Below the pieces are notes generated by a model. The model saw nothing but the letters and a program-made list of their open reading frames with translations. It was not told the origin of the DNA and made no database searches. From CAZBKJ01 sp964492495 (GTDB lineage Bacteria; Patescibacteriota; Microgenomatia; UBA1400; UBA12028), in the NCBI GenBank assembly GCA_964492495.1, contig CAZBKJ010000001.1, positions 1 to 64,000 on the forward strand: a stretch of DNA of 64,000 nucleotides, written 5' to 3'. Shown piece by piece: positions 15,432 through 23,651 of this stretch. The position numbers and the translations under genes are program-made. How positions within the stretch are numbered: the first letter of the stretch is position 1; each line of letters opens with the position of its first letter.

Positions 15432-15908
15432 CTAGGTCACATCGGAAATTGTATATGTGACGGTTGAGGAAGGGAGCGCGACTTCTACAATGTCTCCCAC
15501 TTTTTTCCCAAAAACCGCTTTTCCAATTGGGCTACTCATTGAGAGTTTATTTTCCTTTGGGTTAGACTCATATTCAGATACCAGAAGAAAGGTAAGTGTA
15601 CGAGTGTCATTTTTCAGTGTAATGGTACTTCCAAACCCAATAGTATCTTTGTTGTCTTGGCGCTGAACTACATGCCCGAAGCGAAGTTTGTAGTGAATAT
15701 CACGAAGTTGTCTGCTGATATCTCCGAGCTCTTGCTTGGCATACCTGTATGCTCCGTTTTCGGACAAGTCTCCCATTTCACGAGCTACAGAAAGTCGTAT
15801 CACTACTTCTTCGCGCAGTTTTGTGAGACGCTTGAGTTCCTGGCCAATTTTTTCGTACGCATCTTTGGTAAACGGAATCGATGGAATTTTGTTTGGAATT
15901 GTTCGCAT
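15432..15908 (-). CDS. greA: Transcription elongation factor GreA
   Basis: 158 residues from MRTIPNKIPSIPFTKDAYEKIGQEL. The N-terminal coiled coil carries REMGDLSENGAYRYAKQELGD, whose Asp/Glu tip residues insert into the RNA polymerase secondary channel to stimulate transcript cleavage. The C-terminal FKBP-like domain ends with MSSPIGKAVFGKKVGDIVEVALP. Length and motifs are standard. It is divergent from the anchored hydrolase at 15931, with only 22 bases between starts, so the promoters overlap. Confidence 0.95.
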   Translation of the reverse strand: MRTIPNKIPSIPFTKDAYEKIGQELKRLTKLREEVVIRLSVAREMGDLSENGAYRYAKQELGDISRQLRDIHYKLRFGHVVQRQDNKDTIGFGSTITLKNDTRTLTFLLVSEYESNPKENKLSMSSPIGKAVFGKKVGDIVEVALPSSTVTYTISDVT

Positions 15909-15917
15909 ACTCCATAG

Positions 15918-15923
15918 TATACT
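15918..15923 (+). promoter_or_regulatory. -10 box of the anchored hydrolase
   Basis: TATACT, seven bases before the ATG at 15931; predicted leaderless and sharing the tiny greA divergent gap. Confidence 0.5.
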
Positions 15924-15930
15924 GCCATGT

Positions 15931-16998
15931 ATGGAAAAGCGTGCAAAAATAGTTGTTTTGATCACTCTTGGTATCACGTGTTTTGTTGGGTCTTTTCTAT
16001 ACTTTTCAAAAGGTAGAAGTACTCAGAAAGTAATTCAAGAAATCTCAAAACCACGTATCACAAATTCACTTCCAGCACTCAAACCCTCGCCGACTAGTTT
16101 TCCGTTCCAAGAATTAACAATTCCGTACCTGCGAACACGAAGCTACGACAGTAGTATTGCAGGTCTTGTTCGTCACCAAAACAAAGCAAACTATACGTCA
16201 TATACAACGTCATATCAGTCAGATGGATTGAAGATTAATGCACTGCTGACTGAGCCAACAGGTACTCCGCCCGTGGGTGGCTGGCCAGCAATCGTATTTG
16301 TTCACGGATACATCCCTCCAAGCTCGTATCAAACGACGACACGATATATCGATCATGTTGATTATCTAGCACGCAATGGGTTTGTGGTATTAAAGATTGA
16401 TCTTCGAGGACATGGTGAGTCTGAAGGCGAGCCAAATGGAGCGTACCAGTCCAGTGACTACATTGTTGATACCCTGAGTGCAATCGAGGCTCTCAAAAAA
16501 CTCCCGTTTGTGCATAAAGACAAAATTGGACTCTGGGGTCATAGTATGGCGGGCAATATCATCATGCGAAGTCTAGCTGTACGACCTGAAATTCCTGCCA
16601 TCGCAATCTGGGGTGGAGCTGTCTATACATACACTGATATGAAGGACTATGGAATAGATGATGGAAGTTATCGTCCGCCTGCCAGCACGTCTCCACAAGC
16701 GGTAAAGAGACGGGCGCTCACAGAAGCACATGGTCAATTTGATCCAGACGATGAGTTTTGGAAACTCGTTCCTGCAACAAATTTTCTTGATGGCATACAA
16801 GGGGCAGTAGGCATATTTCACGCGGTGAACGATCCCGTTGTCAGCGTGGAGTATGGTCGAAATTTAAACAAAATCTTGGACGAGACACAAATTCCCCATG
16901 AACTTCATGAGTATCCAGACGGGGGACACAATATTTCTGGAGCGAGTTTTTCCAGGGCAATGCAAGATACGGTCAACTTTTTTCAGAAGAACCTCTAA
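15931..16998 (+). CDS. Membrane-anchored alpha/beta hydrolase (S9-like)
   Basis: 355 residues from MEKRAKIVVLITLGITCFVGSFLYF, a single N-terminal anchor, so the enzyme faces outward. The hydrolase domain begins near YQSDGLKINALLTEP, with PAIVFVHGYIPP as the oxyanion segment, LRGHGESEG, the nucleophile elbow LWGHSMAGN, the acid in FHAVNDPVVSVEYG and the His in YPDGGHNISG. It resembles dipeptidyl-peptidase/esterase members; the substrate may be a peptide or ester. It is upstream of the ychF leader ORF. Confidence 0.88.
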   Translation: MEKRAKIVVLITLGITCFVGSFLYFSKGRSTQKVIQEISKPRITNSLPALKPSPTSFPFQELTIPYLRTRSYDSSIAGLVRHQNKANYTSYTTSYQSDGLKINALLTEPTGTPPVGGWPAIVFVHGYIPPSSYQTTTRYIDHVDYLARNGFVVLKIDLRGHGESEGEPNGAYQSSDYIVDTLSAIEALKKLPFVHKDKIGLWGHSMAGNIIMRSLAVRPEIPAIAIWGGAVYTYTDMKDYGIDDGSYRPPASTSPQAVKRRALTEAHGQFDPDDEFWKLVPATNFLDGIQGAVGIFHAVNDPVVSVEYGRNLNKILDETQIPHELHEYPDGGHNISGASFSRAMQDTVNFFQKNL

Positions 16999-17011
16999 GT
17001 TCTCTCGATGG

Positions 17012-17017
17012 TACAAT
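17012..17017 (+). promoter_or_regulatory. -10 box of the ychF leader ORF
   Basis: TACAAT, seven bases before the ATG at 17025, so the leader ORF would be leaderless. No comparable box lies just before the second ATG at 17177. Confidence 0.5.
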
Positions 17018-17024
17018 ACTTCTC

Positions 17025-17180
17025 ATGAATCTTTCAGTTGGTATAGTAGGGTTGCCCAACGTCTGTCCCGGTACTAAAAACTTTATTTTTCGCAGTCGGC
17101 TTATTCAGCCGGTTCGAAAATCACGTTTTCATACAGGACTCGACAGTTCACATAGTGCAGTAGCCAAGAGGTTTTTATGA
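17025..17180 (+). CDS. Upstream ORF whose N-terminus copies YchF (51 codons)
   Basis: An ORF of 51 codons from ATG 17025 to TGA 17178-17180, overlapping the ychF ATG at 17177 (ATGA). Its first 13 residues, MNLSVGIVGLPNV, are identical to those of YchF, but the following 38 (CPGTKNFIFRSRLIQ... ending AKRFL) have no YchF similarity. Codons 3-5 differ synonymously from ychF, while the 24 bases after them are identical to it. It may be a regulatory leader that couples translation to ychF, or the scar of an insertion with duplication of the gene start. Whether it is translated is not known. Confidence 0.45.
   Translation: MNLSVGIVGLPNVCPGTKNFIFRSRLIQPVRKSRFHTGLDSSHSAVAKRFL
17040..17063. repeat. 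24-base direct repeat, copy 1 (copy 2 at 17192-17215)
   Basis: The two copies are identical over 24 bases and lie 152 bases apart, each encoding GIVGLPNV. Copy 1 is in the upstream ORF, copy 2 in ychF itself. Confidence 0.9.
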
Positions 17181-18265
17181 ATTTAAGTGTAGGTATAGTA
17201 GGGTTGCCCAACGTCGGTAAGTCCACACTTTTTAATGCGTTGTTAAAACAGCAGGTAGCTTTGGCTGCCAATTATCCTTTTGCGACCATTGAACCAAACG
17301 TTGGAATTGCTCAAGTTCCAGACGCTAGGCTAGAAAAACTGGCAGAGGTTGTCCATACAACGGTACTCAAACCCGCAACTGTTGAGTTTGTAGATATCGC
17401 GGGCTTGGTAAAGGGTGCTAGTACCGGTGAAGGCTTGGGAAATAAATTCCTCTCACATATCCGTGAAACTTCGGCAATTTGTCATGTATTGCGTGCGTTT
17501 AGCGACTCTGAAATCCTTCGTGAGGGGGCAGTTGGCCCGAAAGAAGATTTGGAAATCATCCGAACGGAGCTTCAATTAGCTGATCTTGCGACACTTGAAA
17601 AACAACCGCAACCAAAAGGTGCAGTGACTCCAGAGGCCAAAGAAAAATGGGACGTGATTGTGAAGTGTAAAGAAACAATCAACAGAGGAAAGATGGTAAA
17701 CACCCTTGAGCTTACTCCCGAAGAAAAAGACATTGCCAAGGAACTCAATCTTCTCACAGCCAAAGCAGAAATCTTTGCGATCAATGTGGATGAAGGGGAA
17801 ATAGCAACAAGAGGCAAGGGGGAAGAGATCAGCAAGATAGCATCAGAGTTGGGCGAGAATCCGGATTCTATAGTGGTCATTAGTGCTCGAATTGAGAGTG
17901 AACTTTCATCACTGTCAGAAAACGATCAAAAAGAATACATGAAGGAACTCGGAATAGAAAAAAGTGGATTGGAGCGCCTCGCTGAAACTGCATACAAGAC
18001 ACTGGGACTTCAAAGTTTCTTAACCGCTGGCGAACTAGAAGTGCGAGCGTGGACGATCAAACAAGGAACTACTGCTCCACTCGCGGCTGGGGCAATTCAC
18101 ACTGATTTTATTAAGAAATTTATCAAAGCGAACATTGCAACCTACGACGATTTTATTTCATACAAAGGATGGAAGGCTCTCAAAGATGCCGGAAAAATGC
18201 GAATTGAGGGAAAAGACTACGTGATGCAGGAAGGTGATGTCGTGGAGTTTATGATTGGTGCATAG
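17177..18265 (+). CDS. ychF: Ribosome-binding ATPase YchF
   Basis: 362 residues, normal for the Obg-related YchF/OLA1 family. Motifs: P-loop GLPNVGKSTLFN, switch I NYPFATIEPNVG, DIAGLVKGASTGEGLGN, and NVDE in place of the GTPase NKxD, which explains ATP preference in this family. The C-terminal TGS domain (LQSFLTAGELEVRAWTIKQG...YVMQEGDVVEFMIG) is intact. In E. coli YchF is reported to affect translation of leaderless mRNA, of interest in a genome with many leaderless genes. Translation may depend on the overlapping upstream ORF; no good Shine-Dalgarno is seen (AAGAGG is 6 bases before the ATG). Confidence 0.96.
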   Translation: MNLSVGIVGLPNVGKSTLFNALLKQQVALAANYPFATIEPNVGIAQVPDARLEKLAEVVHTTVLKPATVEFVDIAGLVKGASTGEGLGNKFLSHIRETSAICHVLRAFSDSEILREGAVGPKEDLEIIRTELQLADLATLEKQPQPKGAVTPEAKEKWDVIVKCKETINRGKMVNTLELTPEEKDIAKELNLLTAKAEIFAINVDEGEIATRGKGEEISKIASELGENPDSIVVISARIESELSSLSENDQKEYMKELGIEKSGLERLAETAYKTLGLQSFLTAGELEVRAWTIKQGTTAPLAAGAIHTDFIKKFIKANIATYDDFISYKGWKALKDAGKMRIEGKDYVMQEGDVVEFMIGA

Positions 18266-18274
18266 ATAACTTTT

Positions 18275-18622
18275 ATGATTGAGAAAGTTGACGCTGCAAA
18301 AAAATCTATTTATTTTACGAATGTTGCACTCATAGTCGTAAATCACTGGTTGGACTTAATTACTACTCAAGGGATGATAAAAGTTCACGGCTTACACGTA
18401 GAGGCAAATGAGATAGCAAAACACTATTTTCTGAACAACCCAGAGTTTTTATCACTATTAAAAGTTCTTGTGATACCAGCAATTATTGCAGTTCTATCCT
18501 ATCTCATATATAAAAAGTATCCTCGTATTAGAGAAGCGTACATAACTGGCATGCGTATCGCAAATGTCTGTTTGGTTTGTGTCGTTTTTACAAATGCATT
18601 TGTGATTACTTATAGAGGGTAG
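18275..18622 (+). CDS. Small integral membrane protein (DUF5658-like)
   Basis: 115 residues with three hydrophobic segments: about 12-30 (YFTNVALIVVNHWLDLITT), 58-78 (LLKVLVIPAIIAVLSYLIY) and 90-112. The pattern NHWLDLITTQGMI...VEANEIAKHYF resembles the DUF5658 family of small membrane proteins, which have a D-x-x-T motif followed by E-x-N. Function unknown. It follows ychF by nine bases and probably shares its transcript. Confidence 0.6.
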   Translation: MIEKVDAAKKSIYFTNVALIVVNHWLDLITTQGMIKVHGLHVEANEIAKHYFLNNPEFLSLLKVLVIPAIIAVLSYLIYKKYPRIREAYITGMRIANVCLVCVVFTNAFVITYRG

Positions 18623-18637
18623 TATCAAAACATACAT

Positions 18638-19588
18638 ATGGAAGTAATCAATCAAGAAATAGAGGGAATTGCTTTTTCCAGTGATGATTTCTTAGGTATT
18701 TTTCAACCCCATTCGCTTCGATTGCTTGATAAAGTTGCTTTAACAAAAACGTCAGGTATTGTTTCGAACTATGTTACAAAACGTGGAGGTAAAATTGCAT
18801 TTTGTTTTGAAAATGCAGCTCAATTTACACCTCGTTTTGCAAAAATGCGAGACGACTTTAATAAGAATCCGGATAATAGTAAAAATTATAGAGATAGGGA
18901 AACTTTTCTTGGTCATTTAAGCGTCTTATCTAGAAGTGATGATCAAATCGGACATATAAAATTCATAACTGAACTATTTTTACAAACTTTTGATCTTTTG
19001 GGAAAAAATCCCAAGAAGGTCTCTGCTTTTTCTGAAAAGAATCCAGTTATGGCTGTTTCTTCAGAAAAAACACGTGAGTTTTTTTTATCCCTTAGCACCA
19101 CACATATAACCAATGAAGAAAAATATACGTCATCACTAGAGTTCTTATGTGAAATGGTTACCAGAGAGATTGTTATTTCAAGACAAATTCTTGATGCAAG
19201 GAGAAATAATACGTCTGTTATTGTTTTTAGAGGAACAGCTCACGTTGGATTGATTCCAGCATTAGCTACACTTTCTCATATGCAGTATCCTAGTTTTGAT
19301 TTTGAAAAGACCTACTCTGTACCGATGGGAGATAATAAACGACCTTTTGTTTCAGTACTATGGAATCTTCAATTCTGGAAAGATATTTTTGATGAATATG
19401 ATGTAACTTTAGCTTCACTTCGCAATGAAAAAAATATCAAAAAAATAATAGAGACTTTTGAGCTTTTTATGAAAAGGAGCCAATGGGGGGATTTTATTTT
19501 ATCTTCAATTGAAGATACAAGGCTTCTAGATGTCAAATCAATCATTGAACTATCACAAACGTTGCCTGTTCATGGAAAGAGAACATAA
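18638..19588 (+). CDS. Hypothetical protein, 316 residues
   Basis: Not recognised. A soluble, largely helical protein that is more A+T-rich than its neighbours. It contains VIVFRGTAHVGLIPALATL (about residues 195-213), a G-x-x-H pattern that could be a binding or catalytic loop, and a Trp-rich segment (VSVLWNLQFWKDIF). No signal peptide or membrane helix is seen. It follows the DUF5658-like gene by 15 bases and overlaps nadE tail to tail by 19 bases. The composition suggests a more recently acquired gene. Confidence 0.6.
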   Translation: MEVINQEIEGIAFSSDDFLGIFQPHSLRLLDKVALTKTSGIVSNYVTKRGGKIAFCFENAAQFTPRFAKMRDDFNKNPDNSKNYRDRETFLGHLSVLSRSDDQIGHIKFITELFLQTFDLLGKNPKKVSAFSEKNPVMAVSSEKTREFFLSLSTTHITNEEKYTSSLEFLCEMVTREIVISRQILDARRNNTSVIVFRGTAHVGLIPALATLSHMQYPSFDFEKTYSVPMGDNKRPFVSVLWNLQFWKDIFDEYDVTLASLRNEKNIKKIIETFELFMKRSQWGDFILSSIEDTRLLDVKSIIELSQTLPVHGKRT

Positions 19589-20355
19589 GGAACTTGCAGT
19601 TTGAATGCCTGTGACTCCATGGTTTTTTTTACTTTTTTCAATAGTTTCGGATCGATGCTCTCACTACTTTCTTGTAAAAGAATCGATAGTGCTTTATCCG
19701 CATCTTCATAGCTAAATCCCATCTCTTGTTCATCCGTTTGGTTGTCCCACAAGCCCGCACTTGGAGCTTTGCTGACAAAAACCTCAGGAAGATTCAAAAA
19801 TGATGCAAGTTGTCGTACTTGGGTTTTATACAAATGACAGATCGGCTCGATATCGCTTGCGCTATCACCAAATCGAGTGAAGTATCCTAAGTAGTGTTCT
19901 GACTTGTTTTCAGTTCCACAAACGAGCGCATCAAGCTCCTTTGCTGTATCAAAAACGACAATCATTCGGGTACGCGCCATGATATTACCAATACGAATTT
20001 TTTCGATGCTGGACCCCGGATAAGGCTCCTCATCGCTGCTTGTACCGGGATGACAAAGCGTATCAGAAAAGACATCTACCATCCGTTTAATATCAATTGT
20101 TCTCCAGTTTTTCTCTGGAATATTGTTCCACTTGGCAATCAACATGCTATCTTCTACAGATTGATCTCCATACGGCAAAAAGAGAGGAAAAACAAATTCT
20201 TTTCCGATGGCTTTCGTAAGAAGGGTGAGTGAAAGTGCAGAGTCAATTCCTCCAGAAACGGCAATCACTGCGTTCTTTTTTCCTTGGGTTTGAAAGGTTT
20301 TTTGTAAAAATGAGCGAATTTTTTCAATTTCTTCCTCAGGGTTGCTTTGGTTCAT
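19570..20355 (-). CDS. nadE: NAD(+) synthetase
   Basis: 261 residues from MNQSNPEEEIEKIRSFLQ. It has the ATP-pyrophosphatase loop AVSGGIDSALSLTLL, the LFLPYGDQS region, GNIMARTRMIVVFD and GTENKSEHYLGYFTRFGDSASDIEP, all diagnostic of NadE. It lacks a glutaminase domain, so it should use ammonia. It converts deamido-NAD to NAD. It is divergent from nadD across a 47-base gap, so the last two steps of NAD synthesis are paired. Confidence 0.95.
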   Translation of the reverse strand: MNQSNPEEEIEKIRSFLQKTFQTQGKKNAVIAVSGGIDSALSLTLLTKAIGKEFVFPLFLPYGDQSVEDSMLIAKWNNIPEKNWRTIDIKRMVDVFSDTLCHPGTSSDEEPYPGSSIEKIRIGNIMARTRMIVVFDTAKELDALVCGTENKSEHYLGYFTRFGDSASDIEPICHLYKTQVRQLASFLNLPEVFVSKAPSAGLWDNQTDEQEMGFSYEDADKALSILLQESSESIDPKLLKKVKKTMESQAFKLQVPYVLFP

Positions 20356-20386
20356 ACGTCTTTCATTGGTAGTATTGGCATGAGAG

Positions 20387-20392
20387 TACAAT
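20387..20392 (+). promoter_or_regulatory. -10 box of nadD
   Basis: TACAAT, ten bases before the ATG at 20403, within the short nadE/nadD divergent gap. Confidence 0.45.
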
Positions 20393-20402
20393 TCAATCTA
20401 TC

Positions 20403-21050
20403 ATGATGTCAACGCCTGATCCCTTTTCACTCCCTGCACTCGACATACTATGCTTTTTTGGCACGTTTAATCCACCGCACCTGGGTCATACGCAGGCACT
20501 ACAATCGGCTCTCCGTGCTCTTCCTGATCTCGAAAAAATACTTGTTATTCCTCCAGCTTTTCATGTCTGGGGAAAGAAACCGGTTTCTTTTGATCATCGG
20601 ATACAGATGGCACGGCTTGCGTTTGAAAAACTGGATTCTCGAGTGGAGGTGAATGATATAGAAAAAACCAACAATCTCTCAGGCTACACCGTAGAGACAC
20701 TTTCACTGCTTCAAAAAGACTATAGAGGAAAGAAGATAGGTATTCTTTTAGGATCTGATAGTATGGAAACGTTTGATACTTGGAAGGAGTTTGATGGAAT
20801 ACTCAAGGTTGCCTCGATTTTTGTCGCTCCACGAGGAAAAAAGAAGCAACATGAGGTTATCTCCATTTTGCCTGAAAAACTTGTTTTGTATCTGGGAAGA
20901 CGAATTTTTTTCTTGCCTGATCAGATAGAGAACAAGGCACTCTTTACCTCTTCTACTGCTGTTCGCTTGGAGATTCCCACCCATGGGGTCGTTGAGCTCG
21001 ATCCAGAAGTCCTCTCGTATATTACAACCCATCATCTCTATACAGAATAA
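20403..21050 (+). CDS. nadD: Nicotinate-nucleotide adenylyltransferase
   Basis: 215 residues. The nucleotidyltransferase signature FFGTFNPPHLGHTQAL fits GxFxPxHxGH, and the C-terminal SSTAVRLEI matches the ISSTxIR motif that holds the ATP phosphates. GILLGSDSMETFDTWK is typical of NadD. It makes deamido-NAD from nicotinate mononucleotide, the substrate of NadE encoded next door on the opposite strand. Two adjacent starts (20403, 20406) are possible. Confidence 0.93.
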   Translation: MMSTPDPFSLPALDILCFFGTFNPPHLGHTQALQSALRALPDLEKILVIPPAFHVWGKKPVSFDHRIQMARLAFEKLDSRVEVNDIEKTNNLSGYTVETLSLLQKDYRGKKIGILLGSDSMETFDTWKEFDGILKVASIFVAPRGKKKQHEVISILPEKLVLYLGRRIFFLPDQIENKALFTSSTAVRLEIPTHGVVELDPEVLSYITTHHLYTE

Positions 21051-21065
21051 TTTCCCCTGATCTGG

Positions 21066-21071
21066 TATAAT
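21066..21071 (+). promoter_or_regulatory. Extended -10 of the rpsF operon
   Basis: TGGTATAAT (21063-21071), a consensus extended -10; the -35 region is weak. Transcription would start near 21078, at the base of the leader hairpin. Confidence 0.65.
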
Positions 21072-21078
21072 AGTCCAT

Positions 21079-21123
21079 TCAAGCCTCCCGGGAAAGCTCG
21101 GGATCCAATACCTTTTGGCTTGA
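21079..21123 (+). promoter_or_regulatory. Structured rpsF leader (possible S6:S18 binding site)
   Basis: TCAAGCC (21079-21085) pairs with GGCTTGA (21117-21123). Inside, TCCCG (21086-21090) pairs with CGGGA (21099-21103), leaving a one-sided bulge (21104-21116) that includes ATACC. Two stacked stems with an asymmetric bulge directly before rpsF resemble the known leader bound by the S6:S18 complex for autoregulation, but the diagnostic CCG in the bulge is not clear. Confidence 0.4.
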
Positions 21124-21162
21124 GAGATGTCCCATACGTGGGTACAAGAAAGGAGTTGACCT

Positions 21163-21510
21163 ATGGTCAAACAATACGAATTGATGGTTCTGCTTCCTGC
21201 AGGATTTAGCGCTGAACAAATGAAGACATTTGTTGACAGCATCTCCAAATTGATAGCAAAAAATGAAGGAAAAGTCCTTTCCAATGAATCATTGGGAAAG
21301 CGATCCTTGGCTTATCAGATCAAAAAGCAAACTGAGGCTTTTTTCGTGCTTTTTACTCTGGAACTTGATACTGCAGTGGTTCAAGCTTTCGAGCGTGAAG
21401 TACGTTTGATGGAAGATGTATTACGTTGTCTTTTGTTGATCATTGAACCAAAAAAAGCAAATTCAAAGAAGAAAAGATCTGTTACGATAGAAGAAGAGAA
21501 GCAAGTATAA
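21163..21510 (+). CDS. rpsF: Small ribosomal subunit protein bS6
   Basis: 115 residues: MVKQYELMVLLPAGFSAEQMKTF is the usual beta-1/alpha-1, GKRSLAYQIKKQTEAFFVLFTLELD the core, and EVRLMEDVLRCLLLIIEP the end of the fold, plus a Lys/Glu-rich tail. It has an AGAAAGGAG ribosome-binding site. It is the first gene of rpsF-ssb-rpsR, preceded by a structured leader that may mediate autoregulation. Confidence 0.95.
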   Translation: MVKQYELMVLLPAGFSAEQMKTFVDSISKLIAKNEGKVLSNESLGKRSLAYQIKKQTEAFFVLFTLELDTAVVQAFEREVRLMEDVLRCLLLIIEPKKANSKKKRSVTIEEEKQV

Positions 21511-21523
21511 AGAGGGAGGCATC

Positions 21524-22003
21524 ATGTCAGCACGTTCACTAAATTTGGTACAGTTAATCGGAAATCTTACAAGAGACCCAGAACTTCGTTTTATTCCAAA
21601 CGGCACTGCTGTGTGTACAATCGGACTCGCAACGAACCGAAGTTGGAATACACAAGACGGTGGAGGTCAGCGACAAGAAGAAACAACATATCACCGTATC
21701 GTGGTATGGGGGAAGTTAGCTGAAATTTGTGGACAGATGCTCAAAAAAGGAAGTAAAGCCTATGTGCAAGGCAGACTTCAAAATCGCAAATGGACAACCA
21801 AAGAAGGACAGGAACGCGAAACTGTAGAAATCGTTGCTGATCAAGTCATTGTGCTCAGTCCTTCCAACCGTTCAGATGCACCATCAGGTTCTGGTTCTTC
21901 AGACTATTCGTACCCTGACGAACCAAACACAGTACAAAATGACGCGACCCCATCTGCACCAATTATCAATGCAGATGATGTAAGTGAAGATATACCATTT
22001 TAA
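21524..22003 (+). CDS. ssb: Single-stranded DNA-binding protein
   Basis: 159 residues. The OB fold starts LNLVQLIGNLTRDPELRFIPNGTAVCTIGLATNRSW, continues with YHRIVVWGKLAEICGQMLKKGSKAYVQGRLQNRKW, then a disordered Ser/Pro/Asp linker and the acidic EDIPF tip that binds partner proteins in replication and repair. A strong AGAGGGAGG site precedes the ATG. It stands between rpsF and rpsR, a conserved arrangement. Confidence 0.97.
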   Translation: MSARSLNLVQLIGNLTRDPELRFIPNGTAVCTIGLATNRSWNTQDGGGQRQEETTYHRIVVWGKLAEICGQMLKKGSKAYVQGRLQNRKWTTKEGQERETVEIVADQVIVLSPSNRSDAPSGSGSSDYSYPDEPNTVQNDATPSAPIINADDVSEDIPF

Positions 22004-22018
22004 TTAGAGAAAGCACTT

Positions 22019-22255
22019 ATGCAAAAAAAACCAACAAAACGACCAATCCTGATTGGAAGAGCAATCGCTCGAAAAGGTGAAGAGTTTGATTTCGACTATA
22101 AAGATGTCGCCACACTCGCTCGCTTTATCAGTGAATCAGGAATCATAATCCCAAGAGAGCGAACTGGGCTTGCAAACAAGCAACAGAGAGCACTTGCTCG
22201 TGAGATTAAAAGAGCACGATTTCTCGGGATGTTACCATTTGTCACAACACTCTAA
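22019..22255 (+). CDS. rpsR: Small ribosomal subunit protein bS18
   Basis: 78 residues with the bS18 core: [50 protein letters not shown]. The N-terminus is basic and short, and the usual zinc Cys are absent. It is the last gene of rpsF-ssb-rpsR. In most bacteria rplI (bL9) comes next; here ctpA follows, consistent with CPR lineages that lack bL9, though rplI could lie elsewhere. Confidence 0.95.
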   Translation: MQKKPTKRPILIGRAIARKGEEFDFDYKDVATLARFISESGIIIPRERTGLANKQQRALAREIKRARFLGMLPFVTTL

Positions 22256-22322
22256 AGCGTTTGTCGTACAGAGATGCTTGTGACTAGGATCTTGTATCGT
22301 AGGTGTGATACACTTCTGTCTC

Positions 22323-23588
22323 ATGTCAAAAGGTCTTATCTTTTTACGATCAGTTGTCGTTGTAACCCTCCTCATAATGCTTGGTGGAGTGATTGGCTAT
22401 AAGCTTGGAAGTGGTGGGCGTGTTCCACTATTTTCCAAAGCTTTTGCTGTCCTTCCATCAACCAAAATTATTAATACACAGGTTCCTCAAGAATATAAAA
22501 ATGTCGACTTCACAGAATTTTGGGAAGTCTGGAAACGACTCGAACAGCAGTACCAAGATCCAAGTAAACTTGACGCACGCAAAATGGTCGACGGTGCAAT
22601 TTCCGGAATGACTTCCTCCCTAGGAGATCCCTACACAATTTACCTTCCTAAAGAAGATCAAAAACGCTCCTCTGATGACTTGAACGGAAGTTTTGAAGGA
22701 GTTGGAATTCAGCTTGGATACAAAAACCAAATTTTAGCAGTGATCGCTCCATTAAAAGGTTTGCCTGCAGAGCGTGAAGGAATACTTGCTGGAGATTACA
22801 TTGTCAAAATCAAAGATGAGGAAAAAGGAATTGATAAAGAAACAGCAGGACTTTCACTGCCAGAAGCGGTATCGATGATACGTGGACCAAAAGGGAGTCC
22901 GGTGACACTGACTTTTGTTCGTGACGGTGGGGAACCATTTGAAAAAACACTCGCACGAGAAACAATCGTGGTTCCTTCAGTTGAGTTACAGTTTATCGAA
23001 AAAGATGGAAAGAAAGTCGCTCACTTAAAGCTCTCACAATTTGGTGGTCGTACTGATGAAGAGTGGAAGAAGGCAGTCGATGAAATTCTCGCTGCCAAAG
23101 ATACATCTGGAATCATCCTGGATCTTCGAAATAATCCAGGAGGGTACCTCAGTGAAGCGGTCAATATCTCAAGTGAATTTATCAAAGATGGAATAGTAGT
23201 CACGCAAGAAGGTCGTGTCGAAAAGATTCCGTACTATGCAACAGGCAAGGGAAGACTTACCACAACTCCAGTAGTTGTCCTTATCAACAAAGGTAGTGCA
23301 AGTGCGTCGGAAATTGTTGCTGGAGCCCTTCGCGATCGAAGAAGCGCGACTCTCGTTGGAGAGAACAGCTTTGGAAAAGGCACTGTACAAGATGCACAAG
23401 AGCTTTCTGGAGGATCAGGAGTGCATATTACTGTTGCTCGCTGGCTTATCCCAAGTGGAGACTGGATTCATGATAAAGGTCTAAAACCAACCGTCGAGGT
23501 AAAAGTGACAAGTGAAGAAGCTCTCAAAAATCTTGAAGAGAAAAAAGATCCACAGCTTGATAAAGCAATTGAAGAGATACTACAATAA
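22323..23588 (+). CDS. ctpA: Carboxy-terminal processing peptidase, S41 family
   Basis: 421 residues from MSKGLIFLRSVVVVTLLIMLGGVIGYKLG, an N-terminal anchor. It continues with the S41 N-terminal domain (SLGDPYTIYLPKED), a PDZ domain (GIQLGYKNQILAVIAPLKGLPAEREGI) and the protease core: SGIILDLRNNPGG, the nucleophile Ser in NKGSASASEIVAGALRD, and the Lys in GENSFGKGTVQ. It processes or degrades exported proteins from their C-termini. A GATACA -10-like box ten bases before the ATG suggests a near-leaderless mRNA. HtrA follows. Confidence 0.95.
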   Translation: MSKGLIFLRSVVVVTLLIMLGGVIGYKLGSGGRVPLFSKAFAVLPSTKIINTQVPQEYKNVDFTEFWEVWKRLEQQYQDPSKLDARKMVDGAISGMTSSLGDPYTIYLPKEDQKRSSDDLNGSFEGVGIQLGYKNQILAVIAPLKGLPAEREGILAGDYIVKIKDEEKGIDKETAGLSLPEAVSMIRGPKGSPVTLTFVRDGGEPFEKTLARETIVVPSVELQFIEKDGKKVAHLKLSQFGGRTDEEWKKAVDEILAAKDTSGIILDLRNNPGGYLSEAVNISSEFIKDGIVVTQEGRVEKIPYYATGKGRLTTTPVVVLINKGSASASEIVAGALRDRRSATLVGENSFGKGTVQDAQELSGGSGVHITVARWLIPSGDWIHDKGLKPTVEVKVTSEEALKNLEEKKDPQLDKAIEEILQ

Positions 23589-23651
23589 ATCGTTTTGTTT
23601 TTTCAGCTTGTTCTCAGAATGCGGGACTATATATACTTTGATATATCTTCT

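Noticed and set aside
22256..22322. Missing rplI as proof of lineage
   Set aside because: Absence from the operon fits CPR groups that lack bL9, but the gene could lie outside the window, so it is used only as supporting evidence.
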